Source of the DNA: Pseudomonas vlassakiae
GTDB taxonomy: Bacteria; Pseudomonadota; Gammaproteobacteria; Pseudomonadales; Pseudomonadaceae
Assembly (NCBI RefSeq): GCF_014269035.2
Contig: NZ_JABWRP020000001.1
Coordinates: forward strand, 417,039 to 481,038
Direction: 5' to 3'
DNA length: 64,000 nucleotides
Shown: piece after piece, positions 27,457 to 36,239 of the stretch
Layout of the letters: each line of letters begins with the position of its first letter
Numbering within the stretch: position 1 is the first letter of the stretch
Position numbers and translations under genes: made by a program
The notes under the pieces: model-generated
Database searches by the model: none
The model's input: the letters and a program-made list of their open reading frames with translations, nothing else
Told to the model about the DNA's origin: nothing

Positions 27457-28449
27457 ATGCAAAGCAGCAGCAACCTTTTTCCCGTGGCCTTGCTCAGTGC
27501 CGAGCGCCGCGGCGACCTCAGCGAAGACGTGTACCGGATCAAGGCCGGCAACGGCCCGGACCCCAGCGTCGAGCTGGCCGTGACCCGCCTGGGACTGGCC
27601 GATCAAGGCCGGCCCCAAGGTGTGCCGGTGATTCTGCTGCATGGCAGTTTCTCCAACCGGCGCTTCTGGTACTCGCCCAAGGGTATCGGCCTTGGGGCCC
27701 ATCTGGCGCGGGCCGGGTTCGACGTATGGATCCCGGAAATGCGCGGCCACGGGCTGTCGCCGCGTAACCGCAACTGGAAGCACAACAGCGTGGCCGATTA
27801 TGCCCGCGACGATCTGCCACTGATCGGTGCATTCGTGCGCGAGCAGTCTGGCCAGGCGCCGCACTGGGTCGGCCACTCTCTGGGTGGCACTACCTTGGTG
27901 GCAGCCTTGGGTGGCGGCTTTATAAAGGCTGAACAGGTGGCCAGCGTGGCGCTTTTCGGAACCCAGGTCAGCCGAGTCTATTGGCCGCTCAAGGTGCCTC
28001 CGCTGACCTGGGGGGCAAAGCTGCTGCTCAAGCGTTGGGGGCAGATTTCCGGGCCGCGCTTCAAGCGTGGGCCGGAGGACGAGCCGATTGGCCTGGCGCT
28101 GGAGAGCATGCGCTGGCATGGCCTGTTCGGGCGTTTTGGCGACAAGCAGAACGACTGGTGGGCGGGGTTGGCCGAAGTGGACGTACCGTTGCTGGCGGTG
28201 GCCGGCGCGGGGGACTTCCAGGACCCGGTATGGGCCTGCCGCAAACTGTTCGATCAGCTGGGCGGGGAGCGCAAGCAGTTCCTGCGCCTGGGCCGTGAAG
28301 AGGGGTTCGAGGCCTTTGGCCATGTCGACATGCTGGTGAGCAAGGCGGCGCAGGTGCAGGTATGGCCGTTGGTTGAGCGCTGGTTGCGCGACCCGCTGTT
28401 GCCGGTGCATGAGTCGACGCTGGTGCGTGAGCCCGTGCCGGTCAGTTGA
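27457..28449 (+). CDS. Alpha/beta hydrolase
   Basis: 330 aa. Oxyanion-hole region LLHGSFSNRRFW, nucleophile elbow GHSLGG (Ser about 141) and a late acid/His region (VAGAGDFQDP, then FGHVDML) make a complete Ser-Asp-His triad. Probable esterase or lipase-like enzyme of unknown substrate in the cytoplasm; no signal peptide. In P. aeruginosa an esterase/lipase-like gene occupies the same place between ppsA and rraA. I chose ATG 27457 because the earlier in-frame ATG (27421) lies inside the ppsA terminator. Confidence 0.85.
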   Translation: MQSSSNLFPVALLSAERRGDLSEDVYRIKAGNGPDPSVELAVTRLGLADQGRPQGVPVILLHGSFSNRRFWYSPKGIGLGAHLARAGFDVWIPEMRGHGLSPRNRNWKHNSVADYARDDLPLIGAFVREQSGQAPHWVGHSLGGTTLVAALGGGFIKAEQVASVALFGTQVSRVYWPLKVPPLTWGAKLLLKRWGQISGPRFKRGPEDEPIGLALESMRWHGLFGRFGDKQNDWWAGLAEVDVPLLAVAGAGDFQDPVWACRKLFDQLGGERKQFLRLGREEGFEAFGHVDMLVSKAAQVQVWPLVERWLRDPLLPVHESTLVREPVPVS

Positions 28450-28467
28450 TCCTGCTTCACTTGTCGT

Positions 28468-28499
28468 GGTCTCTTCGCGGGTTGGCCCGCGAAGTGGCC
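28468..28499. repeat. REP-like hairpin between hydrolase and rraA
   Basis: Imperfect palindrome with core TTCGCGGG, loop TTGG, CCCGCGAA, flanked by GGTC/GGCC arms. Single REP of the P. putida type, 18 nt after the hydrolase stop. Confidence 0.7.
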
Positions 28500-28602
28500 G
28501 GCACAGGCAAAACACGACCGCTCAGTCGCGGATGACTGCAACAGCTTCTACGGTGTAGCCTTGGCCGATACCCGCCTTCGTTGTGACTGACAGGAGCTTC
28601 CC

Positions 28603-29094
28603 ATGCAGCATTACGTAACGCCCGACCTGTGTGACGCCTACCCGGACCTGGTTCAGGTGCTCGAACCCATGTTCAGCAACTTCGGTGGCCGCGACTCCTT
28701 CGGTGGCCAGATCGTGACCATCAAGTGCTTCGAAGACAACTCGCTGGTCAAGGAGCAGGTCGAGCTCGATGGCAAGGGCAAGGTCCTGGTGGTCGACGGG
28801 GGTGGCTCGCTGCGCCGTGCGCTGCTGGGTGACATGCTCGCCGAAAAGGCAGCCAAGAACGGCTGGGAAGGCCTGGTGATCTACGGTTGCGTGCGTGACG
28901 TCGATGTATTGATCCAGACCGACGTCGGTGTACAGGCGCTGGCCAGCCACCCGATGAAAACCGACAAACGCGGCATCGGCGACCTTAACGTGGCCGTGAC
29001 CTTTGCCGGTGTCACCTTCCGCCCGGGCGAGTACCTGTATGCCGACAACAATGGCGTGATCATCTCGCCAAGCCCGCTGAAAATGCCGGAGTGA
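28603..29094 (+). CDS. rraA: Regulator of ribonuclease E activity A
   Basis: 163 aa, full family length. Characteristic motifs [17 protein letters not shown] and [15 protein letters not shown]. RraA binds RNase E and inhibits mRNA decay; the family was formerly misnamed MenG. A strong AGGAG lies 6 nt ahead of ATG 28603. It starts the run of same-strand genes that leads to oprF, as in P. aeruginosa. Confidence 0.95.
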   Translation: MQHYVTPDLCDAYPDLVQVLEPMFSNFGGRDSFGGQIVTIKCFEDNSLVKEQVELDGKGKVLVVDGGGSLRRALLGDMLAEKAAKNGWEGLVIYGCVRDVDVLIQTDVGVQALASHPMKTDKRGIGDLNVAVTFAGVTFRPGEYLYADNNGVIISPSPLKMPE

Positions 29095-29121
29095 CGCGCG
29101 GTACGCGCTGATGGAGCTTTG

Positions 29122-30117
29122 ATGTTCGAGGAAGACAACGCGCAGTGGGGGTTGGTGCATGCCCTGGTGCTCGATGGTAAAGGTGGCGCGCGTTCGATTG
29201 CACGGACCGAGCTGGACGGCCTGCAGCTGCAACCACAGCAAAGCCTGTGGTTGCACTGGGATCGCAGTCATCCGCAAACCCGCACCTGGTTGTTGCAGGA
29301 CAGTGGCCTGAGCGAGTTCGCCTGCGACCTGCTGCTGGAAGAAAACACCCGGCCACGGCTGTTACCGCAGGCCGGTGAGCAGATGTTGCTGTTCCTGCGC
29401 GGGGTCAACCTCAACCCGGGGGCAGAGCCCGAGGACATGGTTTCGGTACGCATTCATGCCCAGGCGCAGCGGGTCATTTCGCTGCGTTTGCGGCCATTGC
29501 GTGCCAGCGATGAAATCCTTCAGCAGCTTGAAGAGGGCAGGGGGCCGAAATCGGCGTCCGAGCTGTTGCTGTTGATGGGGGAGTTGCTGACCGAGAAAGT
29601 CCAGAGCCTGGTCAGCGACCTCTCGGAGCTGGTCGATCTGGAAGAAGAGAAGGTTGAATCTGACGAACGGTATACACCGGAGCACGGCAGCCTGCAGCAG
29701 ATTCGCCGCCGCGCGGCGGGCTTGCGTCGCTTCCTGGCACCTCAGCGTGAGATCTACGCCCAGCTCTCACGCAGCAAATGGAGCTGGTTCTGCGATGCCG
29801 ATGCCGATTACTGGAACGAGCTGAACAACAGCCTGATCCGCTACCTCGAAGAGCTTGAGCTGACCCGCGAGCGGGCAGCGCTGGTGCTGGAAAGCGAAGA
29901 CCGCCGGCGCAGCGAGCGGATGAACCGGACCATGTACCGCTTCGGCATCATCACCTGCATCTTCCTGCCCATGAGCTTCGTCACCGGGTTGCTCGGTATC
30001 AATGTCGGCGGCATTCCGGGGGCGAGCAACCCTTATGGCTTCCTGCTGGCCTGCATCGTCGTGCTCGGCCTGGCAGTGGGGCAGTGGTGGTTGTTCCGGC
30101 GGTTGCGCTGGGTATGA
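29122..30117 (+). CDS. cmaX: CorA/ZntB-family divalent cation transporter CmaX
   Basis: 331 aa. Large N-terminal cytoplasmic domain with an acidic helical stretch, then two C-terminal membrane helices (about 270-325) joined by the loop GINVGGIPGASN. The signature reads GIN rather than the GMN of true CorA magnesium channels; this and the GGIPG loop are typical of ZntB-type proteins. Pseudomonas cmaX heads the cmaX-crfX-cmpX-sigX-oprF group studied in membrane-stress work. ATG 29122 was taken over an overlapping TTG 3 nt earlier. Confidence 0.88.
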   Translation: MFEEDNAQWGLVHALVLDGKGGARSIARTELDGLQLQPQQSLWLHWDRSHPQTRTWLLQDSGLSEFACDLLLEENTRPRLLPQAGEQMLLFLRGVNLNPGAEPEDMVSVRIHAQAQRVISLRLRPLRASDEILQQLEEGRGPKSASELLLLMGELLTEKVQSLVSDLSELVDLEEEKVESDERYTPEHGSLQQIRRRAAGLRRFLAPQREIYAQLSRSKWSWFCDADADYWNELNNSLIRYLEELELTRERAALVLESEDRRRSERMNRTMYRFGIITCIFLPMSFVTGLLGINVGGIPGASNPYGFLLACIVVLGLAVGQWWLFRRLRWV

Positions 30118-30210
30118 ACATGCCGAGTCGTCATGAAACAATCGTTCCACTGCGATGTGTGACCCATCGCCCGGCCGCCTCGTCTCTGAGTGACACTGCG
30201 CGAGGTGCCC

Positions 30211-30474
30211 ATGCACGATCCGTTTGAAGAATCACTGCGTGACCTGCTCAAGGCGTCGCCCTCCGGTGAGGAGCGAGACGATGCCGCGTGCCTGGGTCGC
30301 GTGCTGAAAACCGCCAACCGCCAGGTCGGTGCCGGTGATCTGTTCAGCCTGCTTGGCCGCTGGAGCCAGGCGCTGCTGATCGCCGTGAACAATGGCTCGG
30401 CGCACGTTGCGCCGGTGCGTCGACACTCTACCCGCAACGCTGCCCATGGCAGCAAAGCAGATAAGGCCGATTGA
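30211..30474 (+). CDS. crfX: CrfX, small protein of the sigX cluster
   Basis: 87 aa, starts MHDPFEESLRDLLKASPSGE and ends in a basic Lys/Arg/His-rich tail. No membrane segment or enzyme motif. Its identity comes from position and size: it lies between cmaX and cmpX exactly where crfX lies in P. aeruginosa. Function unknown; there it belongs to envelope-stress regulation together with cmpX. Its stop codon is followed after 2 nt by the cmpX start, so the two form one unit. Confidence 0.8.
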   Translation: MHDPFEESLRDLLKASPSGEERDDAACLGRVLKTANRQVGAGDLFSLLGRWSQALLIAVNNGSAHVAPVRRHSTRNAAHGSKADKAD

Positions 30475-30476
30475 AT

Positions 30477-31301
30477 ATGGAACTCGATCTCTGGACCCAG
30501 AGCCTGGTCACTGCCATGACCGCCCTATGGACCAAGGTAGCGAACTTCATCCCCAACCTGTTCGGCGCGCTGGTCGTGGTGCTGCTCGGTTTCGTGGTGG
30601 CCAAGCTGCTCGACACACTGCTTTCCAAGCTCCTGGCCAAGTTCGGCCTGGACCGTCTCATGGCTGGCACCGGGCTGACCAAGATGCTTGGCCGGGTTGG
30701 CATCCAGGTGCCGATCTCGACCTTGGTCGGCAAGATCGTCTACTGGTTCGTGTTGCTCATCTTCCTCGTCTCGGCCGCCGAGTCGTTGGGCCTGGAGCGG
30801 GTTTCGGCGACCCTGGACATGCTCGCCCTGTACCTGCCCAAGGTGTTCGGCGCAGCCCTGGTACTGCTGGCCGGCGTGCTGCTGGCGCAGGTGGCCAATG
30901 GCCTGGTGCGCGGTGCGGCCGAAGGTATCGGCCTGGAGTATTCCGCCGGCCTTGGGCGCATCACCCAGGGCCTGGTGATCATCATCAGCATCTCGGTGGC
31001 CATCAGCCAGCTGGAGGTCAAGACCGACCTGCTCAACCACGTGATCGTCATCGGGCTGATTACCGTTGGTCTGGCCGTTGCGCTTGCCATGGGCCTTGGC
31101 AGCCGCGAAATCGCCGGGCAGATCCTGGCCGGCATCTATGTTCGCGAACTCTACCAGGTCGGCCAGCAGGTGCGGATTGGAGAGGTTGAAGGAATGATCG
31201 AAGAGATCGGCACGGTCAAGACGACGCTGCTGACCGATGAGGGCGAGCTGGTGTCGCTGTCCAATCGCGAGCTGCTCGAGCAACGAGTCAATAGCCGCTA
31301 A
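30477..31301 (+). CDS. cmpX: CmpX, small-conductance mechanosensitive channel family protein
   Basis: 274 aa. Several hydrophobic helices: FGALVVVLLGFVVAKLL, then GKIVYWFVLLIFLVSAAESL, and further segments to about residue 220. A soluble MscS-like beta segment follows (VGQQVRIGEVEGMIEEIG, then SLSNRELL). It lies just upstream of sigX and has been linked to SigX activity and membrane state in P. aeruginosa. A TTG 6 nt earlier overlaps crfX; the ATG at 30477 was preferred. Confidence 0.88.
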   Translation: MELDLWTQSLVTAMTALWTKVANFIPNLFGALVVVLLGFVVAKLLDTLLSKLLAKFGLDRLMAGTGLTKMLGRVGIQVPISTLVGKIVYWFVLLIFLVSAAESLGLERVSATLDMLALYLPKVFGAALVLLAGVLLAQVANGLVRGAAEGIGLEYSAGLGRITQGLVIIISISVAISQLEVKTDLLNHVIVIGLITVGLAVALAMGLGSREIAGQILAGIYVRELYQVGQQVRIGEVEGMIEEIGTVKTTLLTDEGELVSLSNRELLEQRVNSR

Positions 31302-31389
31302 CCGCACAAAAGCTGTTAATGTATGCCGCCGCGAAATCAGCCCCAGGGGTTGAGCGGCGACATTGACCTGACTGTCGGCCAGATCCGTT

Positions 31390-31980
31390 TTGAATAAAGT
31401 TCATTCGCCGCCCATGCGTTACGACCCCCGCGAACTCACCGACGAGGAGTTGGTGGCGCGTTCGCATGAAGAGCTGTATCACGTAACCCGCGCCTATGAG
31501 GAGCTCATGCGGCGCTACCAGCGGACCCTGTTCAACGTCTGTGCGCGTTATCTGGGGAACGACCGCGATGCTGATGATGTCTGTCAGGAAGTGATGCTGA
31601 AGGTGCTCTACGGTCTGAAGAACTTCGAGGGCAAGTCCAAGTTCAAGACCTGGCTCTACAGCATTACCTATAACGAATGCATTACCCAGTACCGCAAGGA
31701 GCGTCGTAAACGCCGGTTGATGGATGCCTTGAGCCTGGACCCTGTAGAAGAGGCGTCCGAAGAGAAGGCTCCGAAGCCGGAAGAAAAAGGCGGTCTGGAC
31801 AAGTGGCTGGTGCATGTGAACCCGATTGATCGGGAAATTCTGGTGCTGCGTTTTGTCGCAGAACTGGAATTTCAGGAAATCGCCGATATCATGCACATGG
31901 GCTTGAGCGCAACGAAAATGCGCTACAAGCGCGCGCTAGACAAGCTTCGTGAGAAATTTGCAGGGCTGGATGAAACTTAG
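31390..31980 (+). CDS. sigX: ECF sigma factor SigX
   Basis: 196 aa. Region 2 (EELMRRYQRTLFNVCARYLG, then DADDVCQEVMLKVL and FKTWLYSITYNECI) and region 4 (DREILVLRFVAELEFQEIAD, then ATKMRYKRALDKLREK). SigX directs transcription of oprF and of fatty-acid and envelope genes. The start is probably the TTG at 31390, which gives the 196-aa length and the MNK N-terminus I remember for SigX; ATG 31414 would give 188 aa. No anti-sigma gene is adjacent, as is usual for this sigma factor. Confidence 0.93.
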   Translation: MNKVHSPPMRYDPRELTDEELVARSHEELYHVTRAYEELMRRYQRTLFNVCARYLGNDRDADDVCQEVMLKVLYGLKNFEGKSKFKTWLYSITYNECITQYRKERRKRRLMDALSLDPVEEASEEKAPKPEEKGGLDKWLVHVNPIDREILVLRFVAELEFQEIADIMHMGLSATKMRYKRALDKLREKFAGLDET

Positions 31981-32090
31981 CCCTCTGCAAATATCTCTAA
32001 CGGATCGGCGAGTTCTGCTAGACTTGCCGTCGAGTTGTCCCCCGGATGTTGGTGGGACTGCTTAACTATCACCAGATGGGGATTTAACGG

Positions 32091-33128
32091 ATGAAATTGA
32101 AAAACACCTTGGGCTTGGCCATTGGCTCGCTCGTCGCTGCTACTTCGTTCGGCGTTCTGGCTCAAGGCCAAGGCGCGGTCGAAGTCGAAGGCAACGTGAC
32201 CAAGCAGTACTACGACAGCGAGCGTAACTTCAAGAACGACGGCACCAACCCTGGTGTTCGTCTGGGTTACTTCCTGACTGACGACGTCTCCCTGGACCTG
32301 GGCTACAACGAGACTCACAACGCTCGTGGCGAAGTCTTCAACAAAGACATCAAAGGTTCCAAGGCCAAGCTGGACGCTACCTACCACTTCGGTACCGTTG
32401 GCGACGCTCTGCGTCCGTACGTTTCCGCCGGTTTCGCTCACGAGAGCCTGGGCCAGGCCACTCGTAGCGGCCGCGACCACTCCACCTTCGCCAACGTTGG
32501 CGCTGGCGCCAAGTGGTACATCACCGACATGTTCTTCGCCCGTGCTGGCGTTGAAGCCATGTACAACATCGACGACGGCAACACCGAGTGGGGCCCAACC
32601 GTTGGTGTTGGTCTGAACTTCGGTGGTAGCGGTGGCAAAGTGGCTGCTGCTCCGGCTCCAGTTGCTGAAGTCTGCTCCGACTCCGACAACGATGGCGTTT
32701 GCGACAACGTCGACAAGTGCCCAGACACCCCAGCCAACGTAACCGTTGACGCTGATGGCTGCCCGGCTGTTGCCGAAGTCGTTCGCGTTGAGCTGGACGT
32801 CAAGTTCGACTTCGACAAGTCGGTCGTCAAGCCAAACAGCTACGGCGACATCAAGAACCTGGCTGACTTCATGAAGCAGTACCCACAGACCACCACCGTG
32901 GTTGAAGGTCACACTGACTCCGTTGGTCCAGACGCCTACAACCAGAAGCTGTCCGAGCGTCGTGCCAATGCTGTGAAGCAGGTTCTGACCCAGCAGTACG
33001 GTGTTGAATCCAGCCGCGTTCAGTCGGTTGGCTACGGCGAAACCCGTCCGGTTGCTGACAACGCCACCGAAGAAGGCCGCGCTATCAACCGTCGCGTTGA
33101 AGCTCAGGTAGAAGCCCAGGCCAAGTAA
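32091..33128 (+). CDS. oprF: Major outer-membrane porin and structural protein OprF
   Basis: 345 aa. Signal peptide (ends FGVLA before QGQGA), an eight-strand beta-barrel domain (about 25-180), an Ala/Pro hinge, a Cys-containing calcium-repeat-like linker with four Cys (SDNDGVCDNVDKCPDTPA) and a C-terminal OmpA domain that binds peptidoglycan (FDFDKSVVKPN, GHTDSVG, LSERRANAV). Codon use differs from the neighbours (many GCT, GTT, CGT), as expected for a very highly expressed protein. The upstream gap of 110 bp should carry the SigX-dependent promoter. Confidence 0.98.
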   Translation: MKLKNTLGLAIGSLVAATSFGVLAQGQGAVEVEGNVTKQYYDSERNFKNDGTNPGVRLGYFLTDDVSLDLGYNETHNARGEVFNKDIKGSKAKLDATYHFGTVGDALRPYVSAGFAHESLGQATRSGRDHSTFANVGAGAKWYITDMFFARAGVEAMYNIDDGNTEWGPTVGVGLNFGGSGGKVAAAPAPVAEVCSDSDNDGVCDNVDKCPDTPANVTVDADGCPAVAEVVRVELDVKFDFDKSVVKPNSYGDIKNLADFMKQYPQTTTVVEGHTDSVGPDAYNQKLSERRANAVKQVLTQQYGVESSRVQSVGYGETRPVADNATEEGRAINRRVEAQVEAQAK

Positions 33129-33147
33129 TTGGTTTGACGCTTCAATG

Positions 33148-33173
33148 AAAAACCCGGCCTCGGCCGGGTTTTT
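33148..33173 (+). terminator. Intrinsic terminator of oprF
   Basis: AAAAACCCGGCC/GGCCGGGTTTTT hairpin with a 2-nt loop and T-run, 20 nt after the oprF stop. It also separates oprF from the convergent kinase gene and, with A's on the other side, could work both ways. Confidence 0.92.
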
Positions 33174-33219
33174 CTTTGTCTGTCATTTATGCAGCCACTG
33201 TATGCCCGGCAAGGCCCGT

Positions 33220-34887
33220 TCAAGCTTTTAGCAGGGCGAACAGCAGCATCACGTTCAACACCAGGGACAGCAGGGCCAAGCTGCGCCACACCTTCACCGG
33301 CTCACGCTCCAGCAGCGGGCGAGGGCGGCTGGGCAGTTCCTGGCGGTCGCCGCGTTCGAGCAACAGTAACCATTGCTCGGCGGTCTCGAAGCGATGCGCC
33401 GGGTCCGCCGCCACGGCCTGCAGCAAATGGTGCTGCAACCATTCGGGCAGGTCGGGGCGATAGCGGGATGGATTTACCGCCTGACCAAAGCGTGGGCGCT
33501 GGAAGGCCTCGATCTCCCCATAAGGATAATGCCCGGTCAGCAAGCGATAGAGCGTGACGCCGGCGGCGTACAGGTCCTGGCGCGGGCTCGGTGGCTGGCC
33601 TTGGTAGGCTTCCGGGGCGATATACGACGGCGTGCCGGGCAATTCGTGCAACGGTTCCTCGGACAGCCCCGGGCAATACGCCAGGCCGAAGTCCAGCAAG
33701 CGTACCTGGCCGTCGTCGCCCAGGTGCAGGTTTTCCGGTTTGATGTCGCGGTGCAGCAGGTTTCGTCGGTGCAGCACGCCGATGGCCTGGAGCAGCTGAC
33801 GGGCGATTTCCAGCCATTGTGCCAGCGCTAACGGGCCATGGGCTTCGAGGTGCGTGGCGAGCGTCTTGCCGCTGTGTTCGCGCATCACGTAATACAAGTG
33901 CTGGCGCCGGCCGGCGGCATGCAGTTCGGGGAAGTGGCGGCCGGCGACCCGGCGCAGGAACCACTCTTCCAGCAGCAGGGCCTGGGCTGCACCAGGTTGC
34001 TGTTCCCGCTCGGCGGGCAAGGTTTTCAACAGCCAGGGCTGGCCGTTGGCATCACGTACGCGGTAAAGCAGTGACTGGCGACTGTGCGCCAGGCACGTTT
34101 CGACCTGCCAGCCATCGAGCGCCTGGCCCTCGCGCAGCGGGCCAGGCAATGGCCATTGCTGCAGTTGCACCAGGGTGTCGCCGAGGTTGACCGTGCCCAG
34201 TTGCTCGACCCGCACCAGCAAGGCGCTGGCGTTGTCCTGGCTGCCGTTGTGATGGGCGCTGGCAACCAGGGTGTCGGCGGCCGTCTGCAGGTCGGGCTGC
34301 TCGCGCAGAATGGCCTGAATGTGCTGGTCGCCAAGGCTGGCCCAGACGCCGTCGCTGAGCAGCAGGTAGCACTCGCCAGCTTGCAGTTCGCCCTCCAAAT
34401 AGTCGACCAGCAGATGCTGGTCCAGGCCCAGGGCGCGCTTGAGCACATGCTGCATGCCGGGCTGGTCCCAGACGTGGTCTTCACTCAGGCATTGCAGGCA
34501 CCCGGCCTGCCAGCGATAGGCCCGGCAATCGCCCACGTGGGCCAGGGTGAAACGGCGCCCGCGCAGCACCAGGGCGCTCAGTGTGGTCAGCAGCGGCTGG
34601 CTGCCTTGGGCACGCAACCAGCGATTCTGTGCCAGCAGCAGGCGGTCGAGGGCCTGGGCCACACCCCAGGTGGCGGGCGTCGCGTAGTAATCCATGGCCA
34701 GCGCCTGCAGGCTGGCGCGAGCGGCGAGGCCACCGTCGGCACATTGGCTGACGCCATCGGCAAGGGCGAACAGGTAGCCCTTGCTGGCGGCCAGCTCTGC
34801 CGCCGGCGTGACCAGGCGCAGGGCATCCTGGTTTTCCATGCGTGGCCCGGTGGCGCTGGCCTGGGCGAAGCTGAGCTGCAGGCTCAT
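33220..34887 (-). CDS. PP2C phosphatase and Ser/Thr protein kinase fusion, membrane-anchored
   Basis: 555 aa. N-terminal PP2C phosphatase (about 1-235) keeps its metal ligands: MENQDA, ADGVSQCADGG, HVGDCRAY, LLSDGVW and GSQDNAS. The kinase domain (about 245-500) has LLHRDIKPEN, LLDFGLAY and GTPSYIAPEA; the glycine-rich loop is poorly conserved. A last hydrophobic helix (about 533-553) anchors it in the inner membrane. It starts 8 nt after the nasA stop with GAGG 6 nt upstream, so it depends on the NasT-controlled leader. A kinase gene sits next to nasA in P. aeruginosa too. Its substrate is unknown. Confidence 0.88.
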   Translation of the reverse strand: MSLQLSFAQASATGPRMENQDALRLVTPAAELAASKGYLFALADGVSQCADGGLAARASLQALAMDYYATPATWGVAQALDRLLLAQNRWLRAQGSQPLLTTLSALVLRGRRFTLAHVGDCRAYRWQAGCLQCLSEDHVWDQPGMQHVLKRALGLDQHLLVDYLEGELQAGECYLLLSDGVWASLGDQHIQAILREQPDLQTAADTLVASAHHNGSQDNASALLVRVEQLGTVNLGDTLVQLQQWPLPGPLREGQALDGWQVETCLAHSRQSLLYRVRDANGQPWLLKTLPAEREQQPGAAQALLLEEWFLRRVAGRHFPELHAAGRRQHLYYVMREHSGKTLATHLEAHGPLALAQWLEIARQLLQAIGVLHRRNLLHRDIKPENLHLGDDGQVRLLDFGLAYCPGLSEEPLHELPGTPSYIAPEAYQGQPPSPRQDLYAAGVTLYRLLTGHYPYGEIEAFQRPRFGQAVNPSRYRPDLPEWLQHHLLQAVAADPAHRFETAEQWLLLLERGDRQELPSRPRPLLEREPVKVWRSLALLSLVLNVMLLFALLKA

Positions 34888-34895
34888 GGTCATCC

Positions 34896-36107
34896 TCAGA
34901 CCCGTGCAGCGGTAGCCGCTGCCGAGCCCCAGGTGGTACGCCAGCGTTGCTTGACCCCGTGCAGGCCGAACCAGGCGAGCACGCCGAGGCTGGCGAACAT
35001 CCACAGGCCCAGCTGATAGTCGCCGGTGTGCTGCTTGATGGCGCCGAGCCCCGCTGCCAGCAGGAAGCCGCCGATGCCACCGGCCATGCCGATCAGCCCG
35101 GTCATCACGCCGATCTCCTGGCGGAAGCGTTGCGGTACCAACTGGAACACCGCGCCATTGCCAGCGCCGAGGCCGAGCATGGCACTGACGAACAGCGCCA
35201 GGGCGGCTGCGGCACTGGGCAGGTTGAAGCCAACTGCCGCGATGCAGATGGCAGCCACGCTGTACATGCCGAGCAGGGTGCGGATGCCGCCGAAGCGGTC
35301 GGCCAGGGCACCACCCAGCGGGCGCATCAGGCTGCCGGCGAACACGCAGGCGGCGGTGTAGTAGCCGGCGGTCACCGGGCTCAGGGCGTACTGGTCGCTG
35401 AAGTAGCCGGGCAGGGCGCTGGCCAGGCCGATAAAGCCGCCGAAGGTGACGCTGTAGAAGAACATGAACCACCAGCTGTCACGGTCGCCCAGGGCACTGA
35501 GGTAATCGGCTGCTGCCTTTGGCTTGGGCCGCTGCGGGGCATTGCGGGCCAGCAGGGCGAACAGCGCCAGGGTCAGCAACAGCGGGAGCACGGCAAAGCC
35601 GAACACGTTGTTCCAGCCAAACCCGGCAGCCAGCACCGGGGCCAGCAGGGCGGCGAACACCGTGCCGGAGTTGCCTGCACCGGCGATGCCCATGGCCTTG
35701 CCCTGGTGCTGTGGCGGGTACCACTGCGAGGCGAGCGGCAGCGACACGGCGAACGAGGCGCCGGCCACACCGAGGAACACGCCCAGCAGCAGGGCTTGCT
35801 CATAGGTGTGCACCCCCAGGTACCAGGCGCCGGTCAGGGCGACGATGACAATCGTCTGGCCGATCAGCCCGGCGGTCTTTGGCGACAGGCGATCGACCAG
35901 CACGCCCATGACGAAGCGCAGCACTGCACCGGCAAGGATCGGCGTAGCCACCATCAGGCCGCGCTGCTGGGCGCTCAGTTGCAGGTCGGCAGCGATCTGC
36001 ACCGCCAGCGGGCCAAGCAGGTACCAGACCATGAAGCTCAGGTCGAAATACAGGAACGCGGCGAACAGCGTGGGCACATGCCCGGATTTCCAGAAGCTGG
36101 TACTCAT
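34896..36107 (-). CDS. nasA: Nitrate transporter, NarK/NasA family MFS
   Basis: 403 aa, about twelve membrane helices. Nitrate-signature-like Gly-rich segments GIAGAGNSGTVFAAL and GLIGMAGGIGGFLL and the motif RFVMGVLVDRLSPK place it in the nitrate/nitrite porter family. It imports nitrate for assimilation. The chosen ATG at 36107 has GAGGTG upstream. The gene is preceded by a sigma-54 promoter and a NasT-type antitermination leader, and encoded beside NasS/NasT. No nitrate or nitrite reductase gene is in this window. Confidence 0.92.
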   Translation of the reverse strand: MSTSFWKSGHVPTLFAAFLYFDLSFMVWYLLGPLAVQIAADLQLSAQQRGLMVATPILAGAVLRFVMGVLVDRLSPKTAGLIGQTIVIVALTGAWYLGVHTYEQALLLGVFLGVAGASFAVSLPLASQWYPPQHQGKAMGIAGAGNSGTVFAALLAPVLAAGFGWNNVFGFAVLPLLLTLALFALLARNAPQRPKPKAAADYLSALGDRDSWWFMFFYSVTFGGFIGLASALPGYFSDQYALSPVTAGYYTAACVFAGSLMRPLGGALADRFGGIRTLLGMYSVAAICIAAVGFNLPSAAAALALFVSAMLGLGAGNGAVFQLVPQRFRQEIGVMTGLIGMAGGIGGFLLAAGLGAIKQHTGDYQLGLWMFASLGVLAWFGLHGVKQRWRTTWGSAAATAARV

Positions 36108-36139
36108 CGAACACCTCACTCGGCAATGCAGCGGAAACG

Positions 36140-36190
36140 AAAAGACGCCGCTGCCCGGTCCACTGGCGTGGAGCGAAGAGCGACGTCTTT
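36140..36190 (-). terminator. Leader terminator of nasA
   Basis: On the transcribed strand AAAGACGTCGCT pairs with AGCGGCGTCTTT, with an inner hairpin (TCCAC/GTGGA), and the descending arm ends in TCTTTT. Its ascending arm shares bases with the second ANTAR hairpin, so the two structures exclude each other. Confidence 0.8.
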
Positions 36191-36225
36191 GTCGGGGGGG
36201 TATGAGGCAACCGCCGTTGGCTACC
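36181..36225 (-). promoter_or_regulatory. ANTAR-binding two-hexaloop RNA motif (NasT target)
   Basis: In the nasA leader, hairpin P1 is GGTAGCC-AACGGC-GGTTGCC (36206-36225) and P2 is CGAC-AAAGAC-GTCG (36181-36194), joined by 11 nt. Both hexaloops have A at position 1 and G at position 4, the known recognition pattern of ANTAR regulators. NasT binding to P1/P2 would prevent the overlapping terminator from forming. Confidence 0.85.
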
Positions 36226-36239
36226 GGTGAATTATGTTC

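Noticed and set aside
24883..28515. Leftward open frame of 1210 codons opposite ppsA and the hydrolase
   Set aside because: It spans two real genes and a terminator on the other strand; codon pattern is that of a shadow frame.
35472..35478. N-terminal extension of the PP2C-kinase to about 35472
   Set aside because: The added residues are the nasA gene read in another frame. The real start (34887) has a ribosome binding site right after the nasA stop.
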